DNA of 64,000 nt, from positions 62,001-126,000 of the forward strand of contig JAJTCO010000003.1 in the NCBI GenBank assembly GCA_021323265.1, given 5' to 3'. Numbering within the stretch: position 1 is the first letter of the stretch; each line of letters starts with the position of its first letter. This DNA is from Pseudoduganella sp. (lineage in GTDB: Bacteria > Pseudomonadota > Gammaproteobacteria > Burkholderiales > Burkholderiaceae_D). Of the stretch, positions 40,301 to 55,300 are shown in pieces. A program made the translations under genes and the position numbers. The notes under the pieces are model-generated. The model was not told the origin of the DNA. It searched no databases and saw only the letters and a list, made by a program, of their open reading frames with translations.

Positions 40301-43300
40301 TATAACGGTTGGCGGCATCTGCCTCGTGCGTGGATCGCCAACCCGTCATCGCGCTCGGGCCATGCGCCATCGCCTGCGACCAGGGCGACATGCGCGCTTC
40401 GTAGCGCAACAAGCCGCTCACTTCGCCGAAGGCGTTGTAGCGCTTCTCGGTCACCTCGCCTTCCGCGCCGATTTCGAATTGCAGCCTGCCCGCCTCGTCG
40501 AACGAGGCCCCGGTGTAGCGATCAAACAGCGTATTGGCAGTCACCTGCGTCGCCGGATCGCTGGCCAGCACCGTGGCCTGCGACCAGCCGCCAATCGCAT
40601 TGGCGTACTGCAGGATGCCGGTGGTTTCGCCAAACGCGTTCGTCGTATAAGTGGTCAGGTAACCTTCGGCGTCCACCCGGTAGCGCTTGCTACCGTCCGC
40701 CGCATAGCCGAACGCCTCAAAGCGGTCGGCTGCCGTGCGGTTGCCGCTCGGACCGTAATACTGCTGTAACTGGAGCACGGTGCGCGCCTGGATCGCTGGC
40801 AGCACGCTGGCGTAACTGGTCTTGCTGGTAACTTCGCCGAACACGTTATACGACGCCTGCGTCACCTGCCCCGCTACATCAATCTGGAATACCACCTGGC
40901 CAGCGCTGTCGTAGACGTTCTCCGTCAAGCGGTCCAGCGAATCGGACGATGCCGCCTTCCAGCTGCGTGTTGCCTGGTTCCAGGCCGCGCTCTTGGCGCG
41001 TACCGTGGTGCGCAGCAACTGGTCAAAGTCATCGTACTCGAACAGCGTGGTCAGGCCGTCGGCGGCGATGGTGCTGACCAGGCGTCCCTGGCTGTCGTAG
41101 GCCGATTGCGCCACGCGGTCATCCTGGTCTGCGGCAGGCGCACTCCAGGCCAGCGAGCTGGTCGACCAGCTCGCAGTCAGGTAACGATTTACCGTACTGG
41201 TGACAGCTCCGAACTCGTCATAACTGTACACCACCGTCGCACCATCGGCACCAATGGTGCTGACTACCTGCCCCAGGCTATTGTAGTTGGTCTGGGAGAC
41301 GCGATCCTTGTTGCTGGCCGAAGCTTCGCTCCACTTGCGATCGGTGGTACTCCACGTAGCCAGGTTGTAGCGCTGAATGCGCTGCGTCTGCGCGCCGAAA
41401 TCGTCGTAGCGGTAACTTTCGGTAGCACCGCCGCCGTCCACCAGCGCCGTCAGCTGGCCGCTGTCGCTGTAAAGACGCTGCGTCACGCGGTCGCTGCTGC
41501 TATTGGCGGTGGCCGCGTTCCATTGGGTGCCGTCCCAGCTGGCACGGGTGGCACGCTGGATGGTCTGCGACAACTCGCCAAACAGGGTATAGGTGCTGAC
41601 GGTGGTTACGCCAACGCCGTCGATATGCGCGGCTACGCGGCCGGCGGCATCGTAGTCAGTCTGCGCAATGCGGTCGTCCACGCTATCGGTTGGCAGCGTA
41701 TCCCACAGCTTATCCGTGCTGTTCCATTGGGCGCGGCTGGCGCGCCCCACTTCCTGCCACGCTTCTCCGAACGCGTTGTAGCGCACCTCCTGCACGCCGC
41801 CGCTGGCATCGATCGTCGCTGCAAGGCGGCCCGCTCCATCGTAGCCGAACTGGGTGACGCGGTCGCTCGTGCTGGTACCGCGCGCCTGCCACACCTTGTC
41901 CGCCTCGATCCAGTCGGCGCGGGTGGCGCGCACTGTGCTCCGGTAGGCCGCGCCAAACGCATCGTAACGGGTGATCACGGTCTGGCCATCGAAGCCGACC
42001 TGCTCGCTGACACGGCCGGCGCCGTCGTAACTGTACTGGGTGACGCGGTCGGCCGCGCTGTACGCCGCCACCTGCCACTGGCTATTTACCCAACGCGCCT
42101 TGCTGGCGCGCTGCTGGCTTTGCTTCATCTCGCCAAAACTGCCATACACATAGGCGGTCGACGTGCCGTCGAACTCCACCCGGGTCAGTTGGCGCCCCGC
42201 GCTGTCATAGCTCATCGACGTGACGCGGTCCAGATCGCTGGCGGTTACGCTGCCCCAGGTCTTGCTGCTGGAATCGAAGAGCGCCTTGTTGGCGCGTACG
42301 GTCTGCTGCAATTCCTCGCCGAAATCGTTGTAGGTGTGTTCGGTTCGAGTACCATCAAAGTCGGTGCTGGCGGTGACCAGACCCGCGCTATCGTAGGCGT
42401 ACTCGGTATAACGATCCGTGCTGCCAGCCGCTCCTTTGCTCCAGATGCCGGAGGCAAAACTGCCCTTGGCGGCGCGCAGCACCTGCGAAGTCACCCGGCC
42501 AAAGTCGTCGAGAACGTACTCAGTGGTCGTGCCATCGACCGCAATTTCCGCCTCCACCTGGCCTGCGCTGTTGTAGTTGGTCTGCGCGACCCGGTCCTTG
42601 GCGCTGGCAGCGCCCTCGCTCCATGTGCGGTCCGTGCTGTTCCAGGTCGCCACCGTATAGCGCTGGATGCGCTGCGTCAGTGCGCCAAAATCGTCATAGC
42701 GGTAGCTTTCGGTGGCGCCAGTGCCGTCCACCAGCGCCGTCAGCTGGCCATTGTTGCTGTACAAGCGCTGGGTCACGCGGTCGCTGCTGCTGTTGACGGT
42801 GCTGGCACTCCACTGGCTGCCATTCCAGCTGACGCGATTGGCTCGCTGAATGGTCTGCGACAACTCGCCAAACGGGGTATAGGTGCTGACGGTGGTTACA
42901 CCGGTGCCGTCGATATGCGCGGCGACGCGGCCGGCTGCATCGTAGTCGGTCTGCGCAATGCGGTCGTCCACGCTATCGGTTGGCAGCGTATCCCACAGCT
43001 TATCCGTGCTGTTCCATTTGGCGCGGCTGGCGCGCCCCACTTCCTGCCACGCTTCGCCGAACGCGTTGTAGCGTACAGCGCGCACCACGCCACTGCCGTC
43101 AATTTCGGTCGCCAGACGGCCCGCATCGTCATAGGAAAACTGTGCAACGCGGTCGCTCGCACTGGCGTCACGCACTTCCCACAGCTGGTCGTCGGCATTC
43201 CAGTTGGCGGTATTGGCGCGCGAAGTCGTCTGGAACACGCCACCGAAGGCGTCATAGCTGGTCAGCACAGTCTGGCCATCGAAGGCAATCTCCTGGCTGA

Positions 43301-46300
43301 TTCGGCCGGCGGCGTCGTAGCCATATTGGGTAACACGGTCGGCATCACTCTGCGCCGCCATTTCCCACTTGCCTTCAAGCCAGGAAGCCTTGCTGGCACG
43401 CAGCTGGCTTTGCAGCAATGCGCCAAAGCTCCCGTAGGCATACGACGTCGAGGTGCCGTCGAATTCCACTTGTGTCAACTTGCGGCCAGACTCGTCGTAA
43501 CTCATCGACGTAACGCGATCCAGTTCACTCGCTGTCACTGCGCCCCAGGTCTTGTTGACCGTATCAAAGCTGGCCTTGTTGGCGCGTACCGTTTGGTGCA
43601 GTTCCTCACCGAAAGCGTTGTAGACGTGCTCGGTCCGGGTACCGTCAAAGCCGGTGCTGGCGGTGACTTGGCCCGCGCTATCGTAGGCAAATTCCGTGTA
43701 GCGGTCGCTACTGCTGGCGGCGGGCTTGCTCCAGCTGCCAGCAGCAAAGCTGGCCTTGGCAGCGCGCAGCACCTGCGAGACCACCTGGCCGAAGTCGTTA
43801 TAGCCATACTCCGTCGTGGTACCGTCAGCGGCAATTTCCACAGTCATGCGGCCGGCCGCATCATGTTTGAATTGGCTATAGCGGTCCTTGGCCGCGTTGA
43901 CTGCAGGTGCAGTCCATCGCTTGGTGACGGCATTCCAGGAAGCGCTGGCCGCGTGCTGGATGGTCCTTTCAATGGCGCCAAACCCGTCATAGATATAGGA
44001 AACGCTGCTGCCATCGCCCGCAATGACGGTAGAAGCCAGGCCCAGCGCGTCAAACACCACCTGGCTATAGCGGTCGCCGGCAGAAGCGCTTGCGACCGTC
44101 CAGCTGCGCGTGCCGCTGTTCCACACCGCCCGCGCAGCGCGCGCCACGGTCTGCACTGCGTCGCCATAGACGTCATACACAGTCAACACCGTTACGCCGG
44201 TGGCGTCGATGTCGGCCACAACACGACCTTGCGCGTCGCGTTTGATTTCGGCGATGCGGTCGCGCTCCGCGTCTTCTGCCTGCACCGCCCATCGCTTGGT
44301 CGTTACGTTCCACACGGCACCGTTATACAGTGCCACGTTGCGCACTACCCGCCCTTGGGCGTCATACTCCTGCTTGGTGACCACACCGGCTGCGTCGACG
44401 GAAAATTCTTGCAAGCCAAGATTGTTGTAGCTGACCTGCGAGACGCGATTGGCCGCCTGGTCGGCCTTCGATTGCGGTTGGATCTCCCAGCCAGTGTCGC
44501 TCCATTTGGCTCGCGTCGACAGTTCGATGGTCTGCTCCAAGCGGCCCTGCGCGTCATACACCAGGCGCGTTGCCAGGCCGTCGATGCCAATCTGGTATTC
44601 CACTCGGCCGTCATCGTCGTACTGCGTCGCCGCTGCCCGCATGCCAACCTGGTTGCTGCTGTTGGCAACCCAGGATTCCAGCGCCAGCAAGGTGCTGGTG
44701 CCGCTGTACTCGCCTGCATAGTGCAGCGTGGCCGTCTGACGGCCTTGCGCGTCGTAGCGCATTTCGGTAACACGCTTGCGGTGGTCCACCGTATAGCGCA
44801 CGCGGCCGTAAATATCGTTCACATTGGTGGTATAGCGGGCATCCGCCTCATCCAGCGCACCCAGTTCGGTGGCGGACTTGGTCTTGCTGGCGTCCCAGCC
44901 ACTGAGCGGGTCTTGCAGGCGTACGGTGCGCAGCAATCGTCCGAGTCCGTCGTAATCATTGCGCACCACATAGCCGGCCGCGTCGATCGTGTAGTGGGTC
45001 AGGCCATCGGCGCTGTAGACGTGGGTTTCCGCGCGGGCGCCGGCGAGGTTGGCGGCCGCCCAGTTCTGCATGGCGTACAGCGAATAGTCACGCGTGGTGT
45101 ACTTGGCTGCGTAACGGATCCGCTTGCTCAGGCGCGCGCCATAGCTGTCGTAACGGAACTCTTCGACCGTGCCGTCGGCATTGATGCGGAAGCGCAACTG
45201 GCCATCGTCGTGCACCAGCTGTTCGCTGCGTGCCGGCACCAAACCGTCGCCGAACTCGGTGCGATTGCGCAGGCTGCCCGCGGCCCACTTCAGCAGGGCG
45301 GAAATCGACTTCTCGCCCGAGTACAGGGCGGAGGAATAGACGTCAAGACGCTCGAACGCGCCCGTCGAAGTGTAGCCGAATTTACTGACACGGCCGTCAG
45401 CGGCGATGGTGAAATACGGGTCGCCACTGCCATCCAACACGACCGAATCGTCGTTCGCCGGGCGCGGCGTGCCGTTATTCTGCACCCAGGTCTGGATTGC
45501 GGTGAAACTATTGGTGCCAGTGTACTGTTCGGTATACGTCTTGAAGCCAGTCAGCTTGCCGGTGCCGTCGTACAGCCACTGCTTGACCAGCTTGGTCGTC
45601 GTGTCGTACGAATAGAGCCGGCGGCCGGTAGCCTGGTCGACGTGTACGCTAGCCGGCACCGAGGTCTTTGGCAACAGGTTGCGAATGCCGGCAGACAGCA
45701 CCCTGTAGGTCGCCCCTGTAGTGAATAGCTCGGCAAAGACCCGATTGCCAAGCAAGCGTCCCTCATCGTCGTAGATGACCTCGATCAAGCGCCCGGTATG
45801 GTCTTGAATAAACCGCAAGCGCCCGAAGTCGTCGTTGATGAGCGCATCGTTCACCGCCGTTTTCGGCGTACCTGTTCCTCCCTGCCCGGTCCAGGCGTAG
45901 ATTGCCTCATAAGTGGCGTCCCCGGTATACGAACTGTTAATACCACTGTACACCCGGGTATTAACAAAATTACCGTCATTGTCATACAGCCATTCGCGCA
46001 CTTTATTGTTGTTGCTCGGTATCTTTGCGAAGCGCAGCTGGCCTTGGTCGTTGTAAATTAATTGGTCCCCTGCCGCAGCGTACAGCCGGGCTGGATCCGA
46101 CAGTTTGGTGTTGGCGTTGACCGAACTGCCGGTTACCTCGTCGAAGATGTTGTAGAAGATTTCGCGGCTGCCGCCGGTTTCACCGAACACCCGGGTGGCG
46201 CGGCCAACGGTGTCATAATGCGTAGTAACGCGGTGCGCCGCGCCGGCCTCGTCGGGCAATACCCACTTGCCATTCGTGCGCGTGGCCGCCGCAACGTATT

Positions 46301-49300
46301 CGACGGTTTCCACCTCCTGGCCAAAGGCGTTGTATTTGTTCTGGCGGACCCCGCCAGCATCGTTAATCGTGTATTCCACACGATCCAGCTCGTCGTAGCG
46401 CGTTTCCACGCCGGCATCGCGGCTGCTGTCGACGCCAGGCAGGCTCCAGCCAGTGGCAGTACGCGTTGCCTCGCCTGCCATCCGGTTCACCCGTACCTGG
46501 CGGCCTATGCCGTCATAGGTGTATGCCACGACTTCAATACCGCGTTCGCCGCTGCTGCGCAGCGTAGAGGCGACACGGCCAGCCTGGTCATACAGGGTTT
46601 CGTCGGTAATATCGCCATCGGATGAGACGCCCACCTGGGTCCAGTCGCCATTGCTCCATACGGCGCGCTGTGCGAATTGCGTGGTCTTAACCAGCTGGCC
46701 CAGGCTGTCGTACTCTTCGCGAACAGTGAGGCCTTGGCTGTCGATATTCCAGCGCACCTGGCCGCCATCGGCATGGCGGATAGTGCTGGTTTGCACGTCG
46801 CCGGCGTTGGCCGCCACCCACGCTTCCAGCGTAGCGGTGTTGCGGGTGCCACTGTAGACGGTCTGATAGCGCAGTTCCTTGACGACACGCCCCAGGGTGT
46901 CGTAGCGGGTTTCCGCAACGAGATTGCTCTCCGGCGCAATGGTGAAGCGGACGCGCCCAGCCGCATCGTACAAACGAGTGGTGGTCTGAGCCGGCCCGCT
47001 CAGCGCGTCAAGCGCCGCACGGTCGGCGACGCTGTTGCCGCTCCAGCCTGGCAAGCGGTCGGCGAACACGGTTTCCGTTTCGACCAGGCCTGCGCTGTTA
47101 TAACCGTAACGGGTGACGCGGCCGTCGAATGTTATCGTATACAGTTTGCGTCCTGCTGCGTCATAGGCATAGGCCTCCGCGCGCGCCTCCTCGCGGCGGT
47201 AGGCCTCGGCGTTGGTCTCCGCGTCATAGGCTTTGCTTAAAGTGTAATTGATGCGCAGGGAATCCCAGGCGGCAGCAGTATTGCTATTCACCATTTCCGG
47301 CGCATACAGCTGCACCGCATGCTGCAACACCTTGGCCTTGTCGCCCAGCCTGGTGTAGACATGCTCTTTAACCCTGTTGGCGCTGTCGATCTCAAAGCGC
47401 AAGCGACTCAGATCGTCGTACACGAACTCGGTCGTACGCGCCCCCGTTTTGCTCAGTGCATTCAAGGCCGCCAGCACTGGCGCAGCCTCGCCACTCCAGC
47501 CATCCAGACGCGCGGCGTACGCGGTGACTTTGCTGACTTCGTCAAACGCTCGGTAGGAATAGCCGACCACGCTGCCGGTACCGTCGATCTCAAACAGCAC
47601 CCGGTCGGCGCTGTCATACACTTTGCTGCGCGTGTTAGCCTTGCTGAAGTTAGCCGACGCGGCGGCAAACGTTTCCAGCTGCGCCAGGGTGGCGGACAGC
47701 GGATCCTGCACGCGCGTAGCGTAACCAATTTCCTTGGTGACGCGCCCCAGCACGTCGTAGCGGGTTTCGCGCACGCCGCCAGTGGCGTCGACGCTGAAGC
47801 GAACGCGATCCAGCTGGTCGTAGAAAGTGCGGGTCACCTGGTCGTCTGCCGCGTCGGCGGCCGCGATCCAGTCGTTACCCGCGCGGGTCGCCGCGAGGGC
47901 CTGCTGGCGCACTTCGCTCACGCGGCCCGCGCTGTCATAGCTGTATCGCGTGGTCTGGCCCAGCGAGCCAATCTCATACTCAAGGCGGCCGTTGCTGTCA
48001 TAGCGCCGGTAAGTCGATTCGGCAGCCGGTGCATCGGCCGCGTCGCGCCAGCGCAGCAAATCGTCCAGGGAGAAGTCGGTGCCGCTATAAGCCCCCAGAT
48101 AGTGCAGGGTCTGCGTCAGGCGGCCCGCGCCGTCATAACGCATTTCGGCCACCTCATTCGCACTGTTCAGACGGAAGCGCAACAGGCCGCTGCGGTCATA
48201 GATGGTGCGCTCGGTGCGGTCGTCGCCCGATGCCGCGACCGCCCCCCACTGGTTGCCTGCCTTGATGGCTGCCTGGGCGCGGCGGGTCACTGCCGCCAGG
48301 TTGCCCAAACTATCATAGCTGTACTCGATAACCCGGCCACCATGGTCGATTTCCGTGGCGACCCGGCCCAGGCTGTCGTAAGTCTTGCTGGTGGTCCGCG
48401 CGCCCGCCTCATAGGACTGGGCAAATGTCTCCATCGAAGAGAGTGATGGTGGATCGGTCAGCTGGTAATTAGTAACGCTCCATTCGTGGTTGGTGGCGTA
48501 ATCGAGGGTTTGCAGCAGGTTGCCGAAGCCGTCATAGCGGAATTCGCGGACACCCATCTGCTCCTTGCTCGTCGCGACATCGTAATGACTTTCGCTCAGT
48601 ACAAAGCGCGGACGGCCAAGGTTGTCGGAAATCGTCAGCCTGACGCGCGGGCTGATCTCCGATTGCGGCGCGGCAGAATTAATCGACATCCCCTGCAAGG
48701 TCGTCAGCATGATCGTGCTGGTGGTGCTCCAATTGGCGATAGGCAGCGCAAACTCATAACGTGAGACTTCATCGCCAAACTGGTTGTAGCGCACGCGCGT
48801 CACCTGGCCTGCCGCATCGATCTTGAAGGTGGCGTCGTAGGCGTCATCGAAAATGCTGGTCAGGGTAGCGCGCGCCTGGTCCGCGTTGCTGGTGGCGAAT
48901 TGCTCCAGGTTAGCCAGGCTGCGGCCGGAACTGCTGATGGCGACCTGGTAATCCAGTGTTTGGATCACACGCCCGTGCCCGTCGTGGCGGTATTCCCGCA
49001 CGGCTCCGGCACCATCCACGCTAAAGCGCAGCAAACCAGCAGCGCTATACACTTGGTCGCTCACCTGGTCGCTGCCTGCGCCAGCCAGCGCCGCCAGCGT
49101 GGCTGCCGCAGGGGCCGAATGGGCCGGGGACCAGTCGGCCAGGCGCTGTCCGAACCTGGCGCTACGCACCACCCGGCCCATGCTGTCAGCCTGCGTGTAA
49201 GAGACTCCGCCTTCGCCATCGATGGTATAGGTGCGGCGGTTGGCCTCGTCAAACACCATCGTGTTGCCGCTGGCGGCAGTGGCTTGGTCCTGCGCAAATT

Positions 49301-52300
49301 GTTCGAGATTATCCAGTGTATGCGCTACTGAATCGGCCAACGGCACCGTGTACTGGAGCGCGCGCACCACCCGTCCCAGCGCATCGTAGCGCGTTTCGGC
49401 AACCCCACCTTCCGTCGAAATGTGGAAGCGCAGGCGGCCATTTGCGTCGTACACCTTGCTTTCTGCGCGGTCGGCCGCTGAGGCCAGCGCCTGCAAACTA
49501 GCCAGCGTTGGTAAGCTGGCGCTCGCCTGCCAGCCGGTGACTGGACGCGCCAGCCGGGCGCTTCGCAGGGTATTGCCAGCAGCATCGAATTCCAGCTTGC
49601 TGACATAGCCCTGGGCATCGATATCATAGCGGGTCTGGTTGGGGCCATCCCATACCGATGCCAGGCCATGGTCTGCCGCCGAACGGTTGGCGCTCAGGGC
49701 GAAGAAGTCACGCACCGCCGACATGGCCGGGGTGGCACTGGTCAGCGCATATTTCTTGGCAAAGGTGACGCTTTGCACCAGGCCGAAGGCATCGCGCTTG
49801 CGCATGGTGGTCAGGCCCTGCTCGTTCAGCTCATATGTCGTGTTATTGGCATCGTCATACAAGGTGATGCTGCGGCGCGGCGAGGAGCTGCGCGCGGTAT
49901 TGATAGCCGTCTGAATATCAGCGTAGGTTTTGGCCCAGGCGGGGACGGTGCCTTCGTTGCTGGCAATGGTGCGGGTGGTGCGGCCGAAGACATCGTTTTC
50001 GTAGACAGTATGGACGCCCAGCGAGTCGATGGTCCCTTGCAGCCGGCCCTGGCGGTCGTAGCACTTGTACTCACGGACCTGGGGAATATTGGCAGCGGCG
50101 CTGGAGTCGCTGCTGATCAGGTTGGCAACCTGCGTTTCCATCGACGTCGCCGAGCTCCAGGACAGTGCGCTCTGGTAGCGCACTGTCTTCCAGTTCTCAT
50201 GGGTGCTGGTGTAATGGTAGGCAGTCACCAGACCATTCGCATCGACGGTGCGGCTGACGTTGCCATCATTATCGTAGAACGTTGCAGTTTTCTGGTCGCT
50301 GGCCGTTGTCGCCAGCGCAGCCATATCACCCGCGCTCAGGGCGCGGCCATCGATGGCCAGCACGTTGGCATACTGGTAGGTCGCGCAGACGCGGCCGAGC
50401 CTATCCAGCGTCTGGCGGGTAACATTGCCGCCGGCGTCGACCACGTAGCGGTAGGCGGTCCCGTCGCGCACCTCGTACACGGTGTTCTCATAGCGGTCCA
50501 CTGCGCCGGCTGGACGCGCATCGAGCAGTTCCTTGATCCGCGCAGCGCCCGGCACTACGTCCTGGCGCGCAATCGTTCCGGCGTACGAAATCCGCTGGGT
50601 CTGGCGTCCCTGGCCGTCATATACGAATCCGGTCACGTTGCCGACGCCGTCCACTGTGTAGGCCACTTGGCCGGCCGCATTGTAGGCAGTGATGGACAGC
50701 GCGTCCGCGTCCGGGTTGCTGATTGCCTGCTGCGCATGCCGCAGAATGGCGATCACCCGCCCGGCGTCGTCGTAGCTATAGCGCGTGACATTGCCGAACT
50801 GGTCGCTCGTGCTTTCCACGCGGCCAGCACTGTCGTAAGTCTGGCTGCTACTACGGTCGCCAGCGGAAGCCGCCACCGCCGTTGCGATATCCGACTCGCT
50901 CAGCAGGCCCGCTGAACGGGTTACGCGCTGGGCGTGGCGCACGGTGCCGTTCAAACGTCCGCCTGCGTCGTACTGATGTTCGGTTACGTAGCCATCGCCA
51001 TCGACTTCGTAACGCACCCGGTTGTCGCGGTCATAAATGCTGTCCGTCACACGGTCGGTGGTTGTTGGAGCCAGCGCATCGAGCGAGGTAATCGTCGGAA
51101 TGGCATTGGTAGCCAGCGCGCTCAATTGGCGTATACGGCTCAGGTTGCCGCGCGAATCGTAGCTGTAGCGCGTAACGCGCTCGTTATACGATGCCGCTCC
51201 AGCCTCTTGGTAATACTCCGCCTCGTAGATCAGGCGTTCATCCTTGTCGTAAAACAGATACGTCTTGCGTTCTTTGCCGTTGGTGCCATTATTACTGCCG
51301 CCCAACCCAGAGGCCCAATCATTCTGGCTAGCCATTGTGACAAGTCCGAACATGCTAAGCGTAAGGTCCGCCGCATCGATGTATTCGGTGCGGGTAACAC
51401 GCAAAGGCTCCGTGACCGCCGTGTATTCGAAGCGTGTCAGGCTGCCATTGGCATCGACACGCCAGGTCATGCGGCCGGCCGCATCGTAAGCAAAGCGCGT
51501 GATCTCGCCGGCAGGATTCTCCTCGGCAATCAACTGGCCCTGTTTGTCGTAGGCATAGCTGGTCCGCAACGCAACGCCAGACGAATCCTGCGTGACCGAG
51601 GCTTTCTGGCCCAGGTCGTTGTAGGTGTAGCTCAGCACCTTCGGATTGGCGCTGCCGTAGCCTTCGGTGACTTTCAGCACACGGCCTGCCTTGTCGTATT
51701 CGACCCGGGTCCGCAGGTTCAGGCCGGCCGGATCGACGGCAGTGGTTTGTACCAGGCCGCTGGTAGTATGTTCGTAGGAAATGCGGGTGAGACCATTATT
51801 GCCGTCCCGCTGCTCCACCACCTTGCCGCGTCCGTCGTAGCTGATCTCGGACACCATCTTGCCGCCCACCTTGGTACGGAAGACCCGGTTGGCGCTGTCG
51901 TACTCATATCCGGTGGTGACACCACCGATATCGACCGACATCAGCTGGCCGTTATCGTGGTAGCTGCGCGTTTCGCGCACCACCCCATCGGCACCTTTGA
52001 TTTCCCTCAGCTGGCCATTCAGGTCGTAGCTATACTCAGTAGCGTTGCCATTGGCATCGGTAACCTTCCAGACTTCGCCGAATTCGTTGTTCTGTGTGGT
52101 GACTGCCACCCCTTGCGGGCTGGTCACCGTCATGCTGCGCGCCGCCACGTCATAGCTGTAGGCGGTGGTGCGGCCCAGATGGTCCTTGATGCTGACGGTG
52201 CGGTCAAACGCATCATACGTGGTGCTGATGCTGCCACCGGCCGGATGGCTTTGGCTGACCAGGCGGTTCCAGCGGTCATAAGCCAGGGTTGTTACGGTAC

Positions 52301-55300
52301 CACGCTCGTTGGTGCGCGTGACGGTGCGGCCAAATGCATCGTAGGTAGCACTGGTCACGCGTGCCGACCCCGTGCCTGGCGCTGTTGTCGTTGTGGTGCG
52401 CAAACCGCGACGATCGTAGGCGTATTGGCGACTCACGCCGACGACCGGGGTTTCGCCCAGAAGATCACGGAAGGCGTTATAGCCATAAGTGGTGTCGCCG
52501 CCGTCGTTGTCCGACTGGCGCGCCACCAGGCCGCGCTGAGAGTATTGGTAATCCCGGACATCCTTGCCCTGGTCTTCCGCAAACAGGCGCTCAATCGCGG
52601 CGCGCAGCGTGGTGTTGACCTGCCCGCCAGCTTGGTCGCTCATCTCGGCGCTGCTGAGGCGGCCGGCATAGGCGACGCGCTTGGCGACTTCATTGAAGGC
52701 GTTGTAGCGCTTTTCGATCACCTCCCCCAGGTCGTTGATTTCGTGCGTCAGATTGCCGCGCGTATCGTAGTTGTAACGTGTCTTGCGGCCGTTGGCATCG
52801 GTCTTGCTCATCAAGCGGCCGGCACCATCGTAGTCGTAGCCGGTCGTCTTGCCGCGCCCATCCTTGGTCGCGGTCATGCGCCCCAAAGTGTCGTAAGTCT
52901 TTTCGGTAGTGCGTGCATTCGTCGTGTCGGCGGCCTGAGTTTCCCTCACCAGTCGTCCGAAATCGTCGTAGCCGTAGGTGGTGGCCACATTATGGACGTC
53001 GATGGTCTTGGAAAGCAGACCCTGGCGGTTGTATTCGTGCTTGACGACCTGAATGTCGTTCGCACCGCCATTCAAAGACTTGACGTTGGTCAGATGCGTG
53101 CTGGACGACTGCGCGCTACTGAAAGTCGTCAACGGATTGGCGTATGCACGCTTTTCCGTCAAGAGCCCAGCCTGGTTATAGACATATTCGGACAGGAAGT
53201 ACCTATCATTGCCGGCTGCATCGCGGAACCAACGCACCTCGACCTGTAAGCGGCCAGCCGCATCGTAATAGTAGTCGATGCGCTGGTCGTCAATCGAGGT
53301 GGCGGGAACAACACTCGCGGCCAGCGCGCTGCCATTGGCGGCCAGCTGCAGTTTGGAGTTGGCGCTCGGGCCGCCGGCGGTGGTATCGCCATCGGTATTC
53401 AAGCGATTGGCATAGCGTTTGCGCAGCTTTACCTGCCCGAGCGCGTTGCGCTGGTATTCGGTGACGTAGCCTTCCTCGTCCACCTCCCCGACCAGCAGCC
53501 CGGCGGCATCATACACCCAGCGGTGGAGCCGGGTCTGGCTGGTGCGCACTGGCGCGGCCAGCGAACTGGCCGACGAGGTGATCGTCAGATCTGATGTACT
53601 AACCTGGGCCTCGTAGCGCAAGCGCGCCACTTTGTTGCCGAGGCTGTCGTAGACGTACTGGGTCATGTAGCCCAGTTCGTCGATTTCCTTGATCAGACGG
53701 CCACCATCGTCGTACAGGCTCCAGCTGCTGCGGTCGTTATTGGCATCGGCATCAGGACGCCACGTTTGCATGTCGACCGCGCTCATCAACGGCGCTGTCC
53801 CGCCCGAAGCGGTCGGCGAAGTCAGTACATTCAGCTCACCTGCGGTCAGCACATTGGCGTAGCGTACGCTGCGCACCATCTGGCCGGCAGTGTTGTAAAA
53901 CATTTCGCGCAGCGTGCCATCCTGACTCACCTCGGCCACCAGCCGGCCAGCCGCGTCATACAAGAACATCTGTGCGACGCCGGTGGGGTCGATCTTGCGG
54001 CGCAGGCGGCCCAGTGCATCATACTGGTATTGTGTGACCGGCGCGGTTGGCGTGTCTCCCTGCGTAAACGTCAGCAGTTCGCCGGCGGCGCTGTATTGTG
54101 CAACGGTAACCGCGGCGCCGGCAACGGTGGTCGTGATGGTATGACCGGCGTCGGTATAACTCAGGGTGGTCACCTGCTTCAGGGCACCCAGCGTGGTGCG
54201 GGAAATGGTCTGGACGCGTCCCAAGCTGTCGTAAGTATAATTAACAGCCGCTTCATCTGTGCCGCTGCTCGCTTGCAGCTCCGATTGCGACAGCAAACGG
54301 CCGGCATAATCGTAGCTGTAAGTGATCGTCCTGACCGGCTTGCCGGTGTCGCCGGCGCCGGTGGACGTCGCAGCCGAGAAGGTCTTGCTGGTGGCCAGGT
54401 TGCCGCGCGCATCGTAGGTGTATTCGGTGCGCTGCACTAGCGCGTCCATGCGGGAAGCAATCCAGGTATCCAGTTCGGATTCGGTGTAGTTGACCAGGGT
54501 GGTGGCCACCTCCTTGCCGACGCGCACCTCTTCGGTGCGCAAGCCGTTCGTATTGTAGCCGTATCGCGTGACGGCGCCGGTCGGCGAAACCAGGTAGAGC
54601 AGCAGGCCCTTGGCATTGTAAATGTAGCGTGTCTTGCGAACCGGACTGGTGTCGCCGCTCGGCGGGGCGACTTCTTCCGAAAGCAGCGCGCCGGTGGCAA
54701 CGTCGTAGATCCGCGTCTGCACATAGCCGTTCGGATCGGTCTGCGTCACGGTACGCTTGCCGGCACTTTCCACGTAGGTATAGCTGGATACCTTGCCTGC
54801 ATTGGTCACCGTGAGCAGGCGCCCGCCCGCATCGTAGGTGTACGAGATGGTCTGGCGCACGCCATCCACAGCCGGCATTTCCACCGACTGAAGGCGGCCA
54901 TTGGCTTGGGTAATCAGCGTGCTGCCGCCCATTGGATCGGTGATGGTGACGCTGTCGCCGTCGTAGCTGAAGCTGGTGCTGCGTTGCTGGCCGCTGACGC
55001 TACGGTCGACAACGGAGGCGACCCGGTATTTGCCGTTATGCACGACATACGTGAAGGCGAGATCGACCACCCTGCCAGCCGCTGCCGAAGCATCGATTTC
55101 GCGCAGGCTGGCGACGCGCTTGCTGCTGCCGTCATAGCTGTACTCAACAATGTAGTTGTGGGTGACGCCCTGGGCATCGCGCCACTGGGTCTGCACGCGC
55201 TGCAGGCGGCCGGCTTCGTCATACACATAGCTGGTACTGTCCTTCAGCGTCCCGCTTGCCTCGTAAGACTTGACTTCAGTCACCCGGTTTTCCTGATAGG

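Noticed and set aside
41106..45728. 1540-codon open frame on the plus strand, antisense to the RHS gene
   Set aside because: It mirrors the periodic YD repeats (recurring RRQLAAVAV.TLRHAVAAA-type segments), has no ribosome site, and follows from the codon bias of the repeats on the other strand.
50934..53249. 771-codon plus-strand frame antisense to the RHS gene
   Set aside because: It is a hydrophobic shadow of the YD repeats with no start signal.
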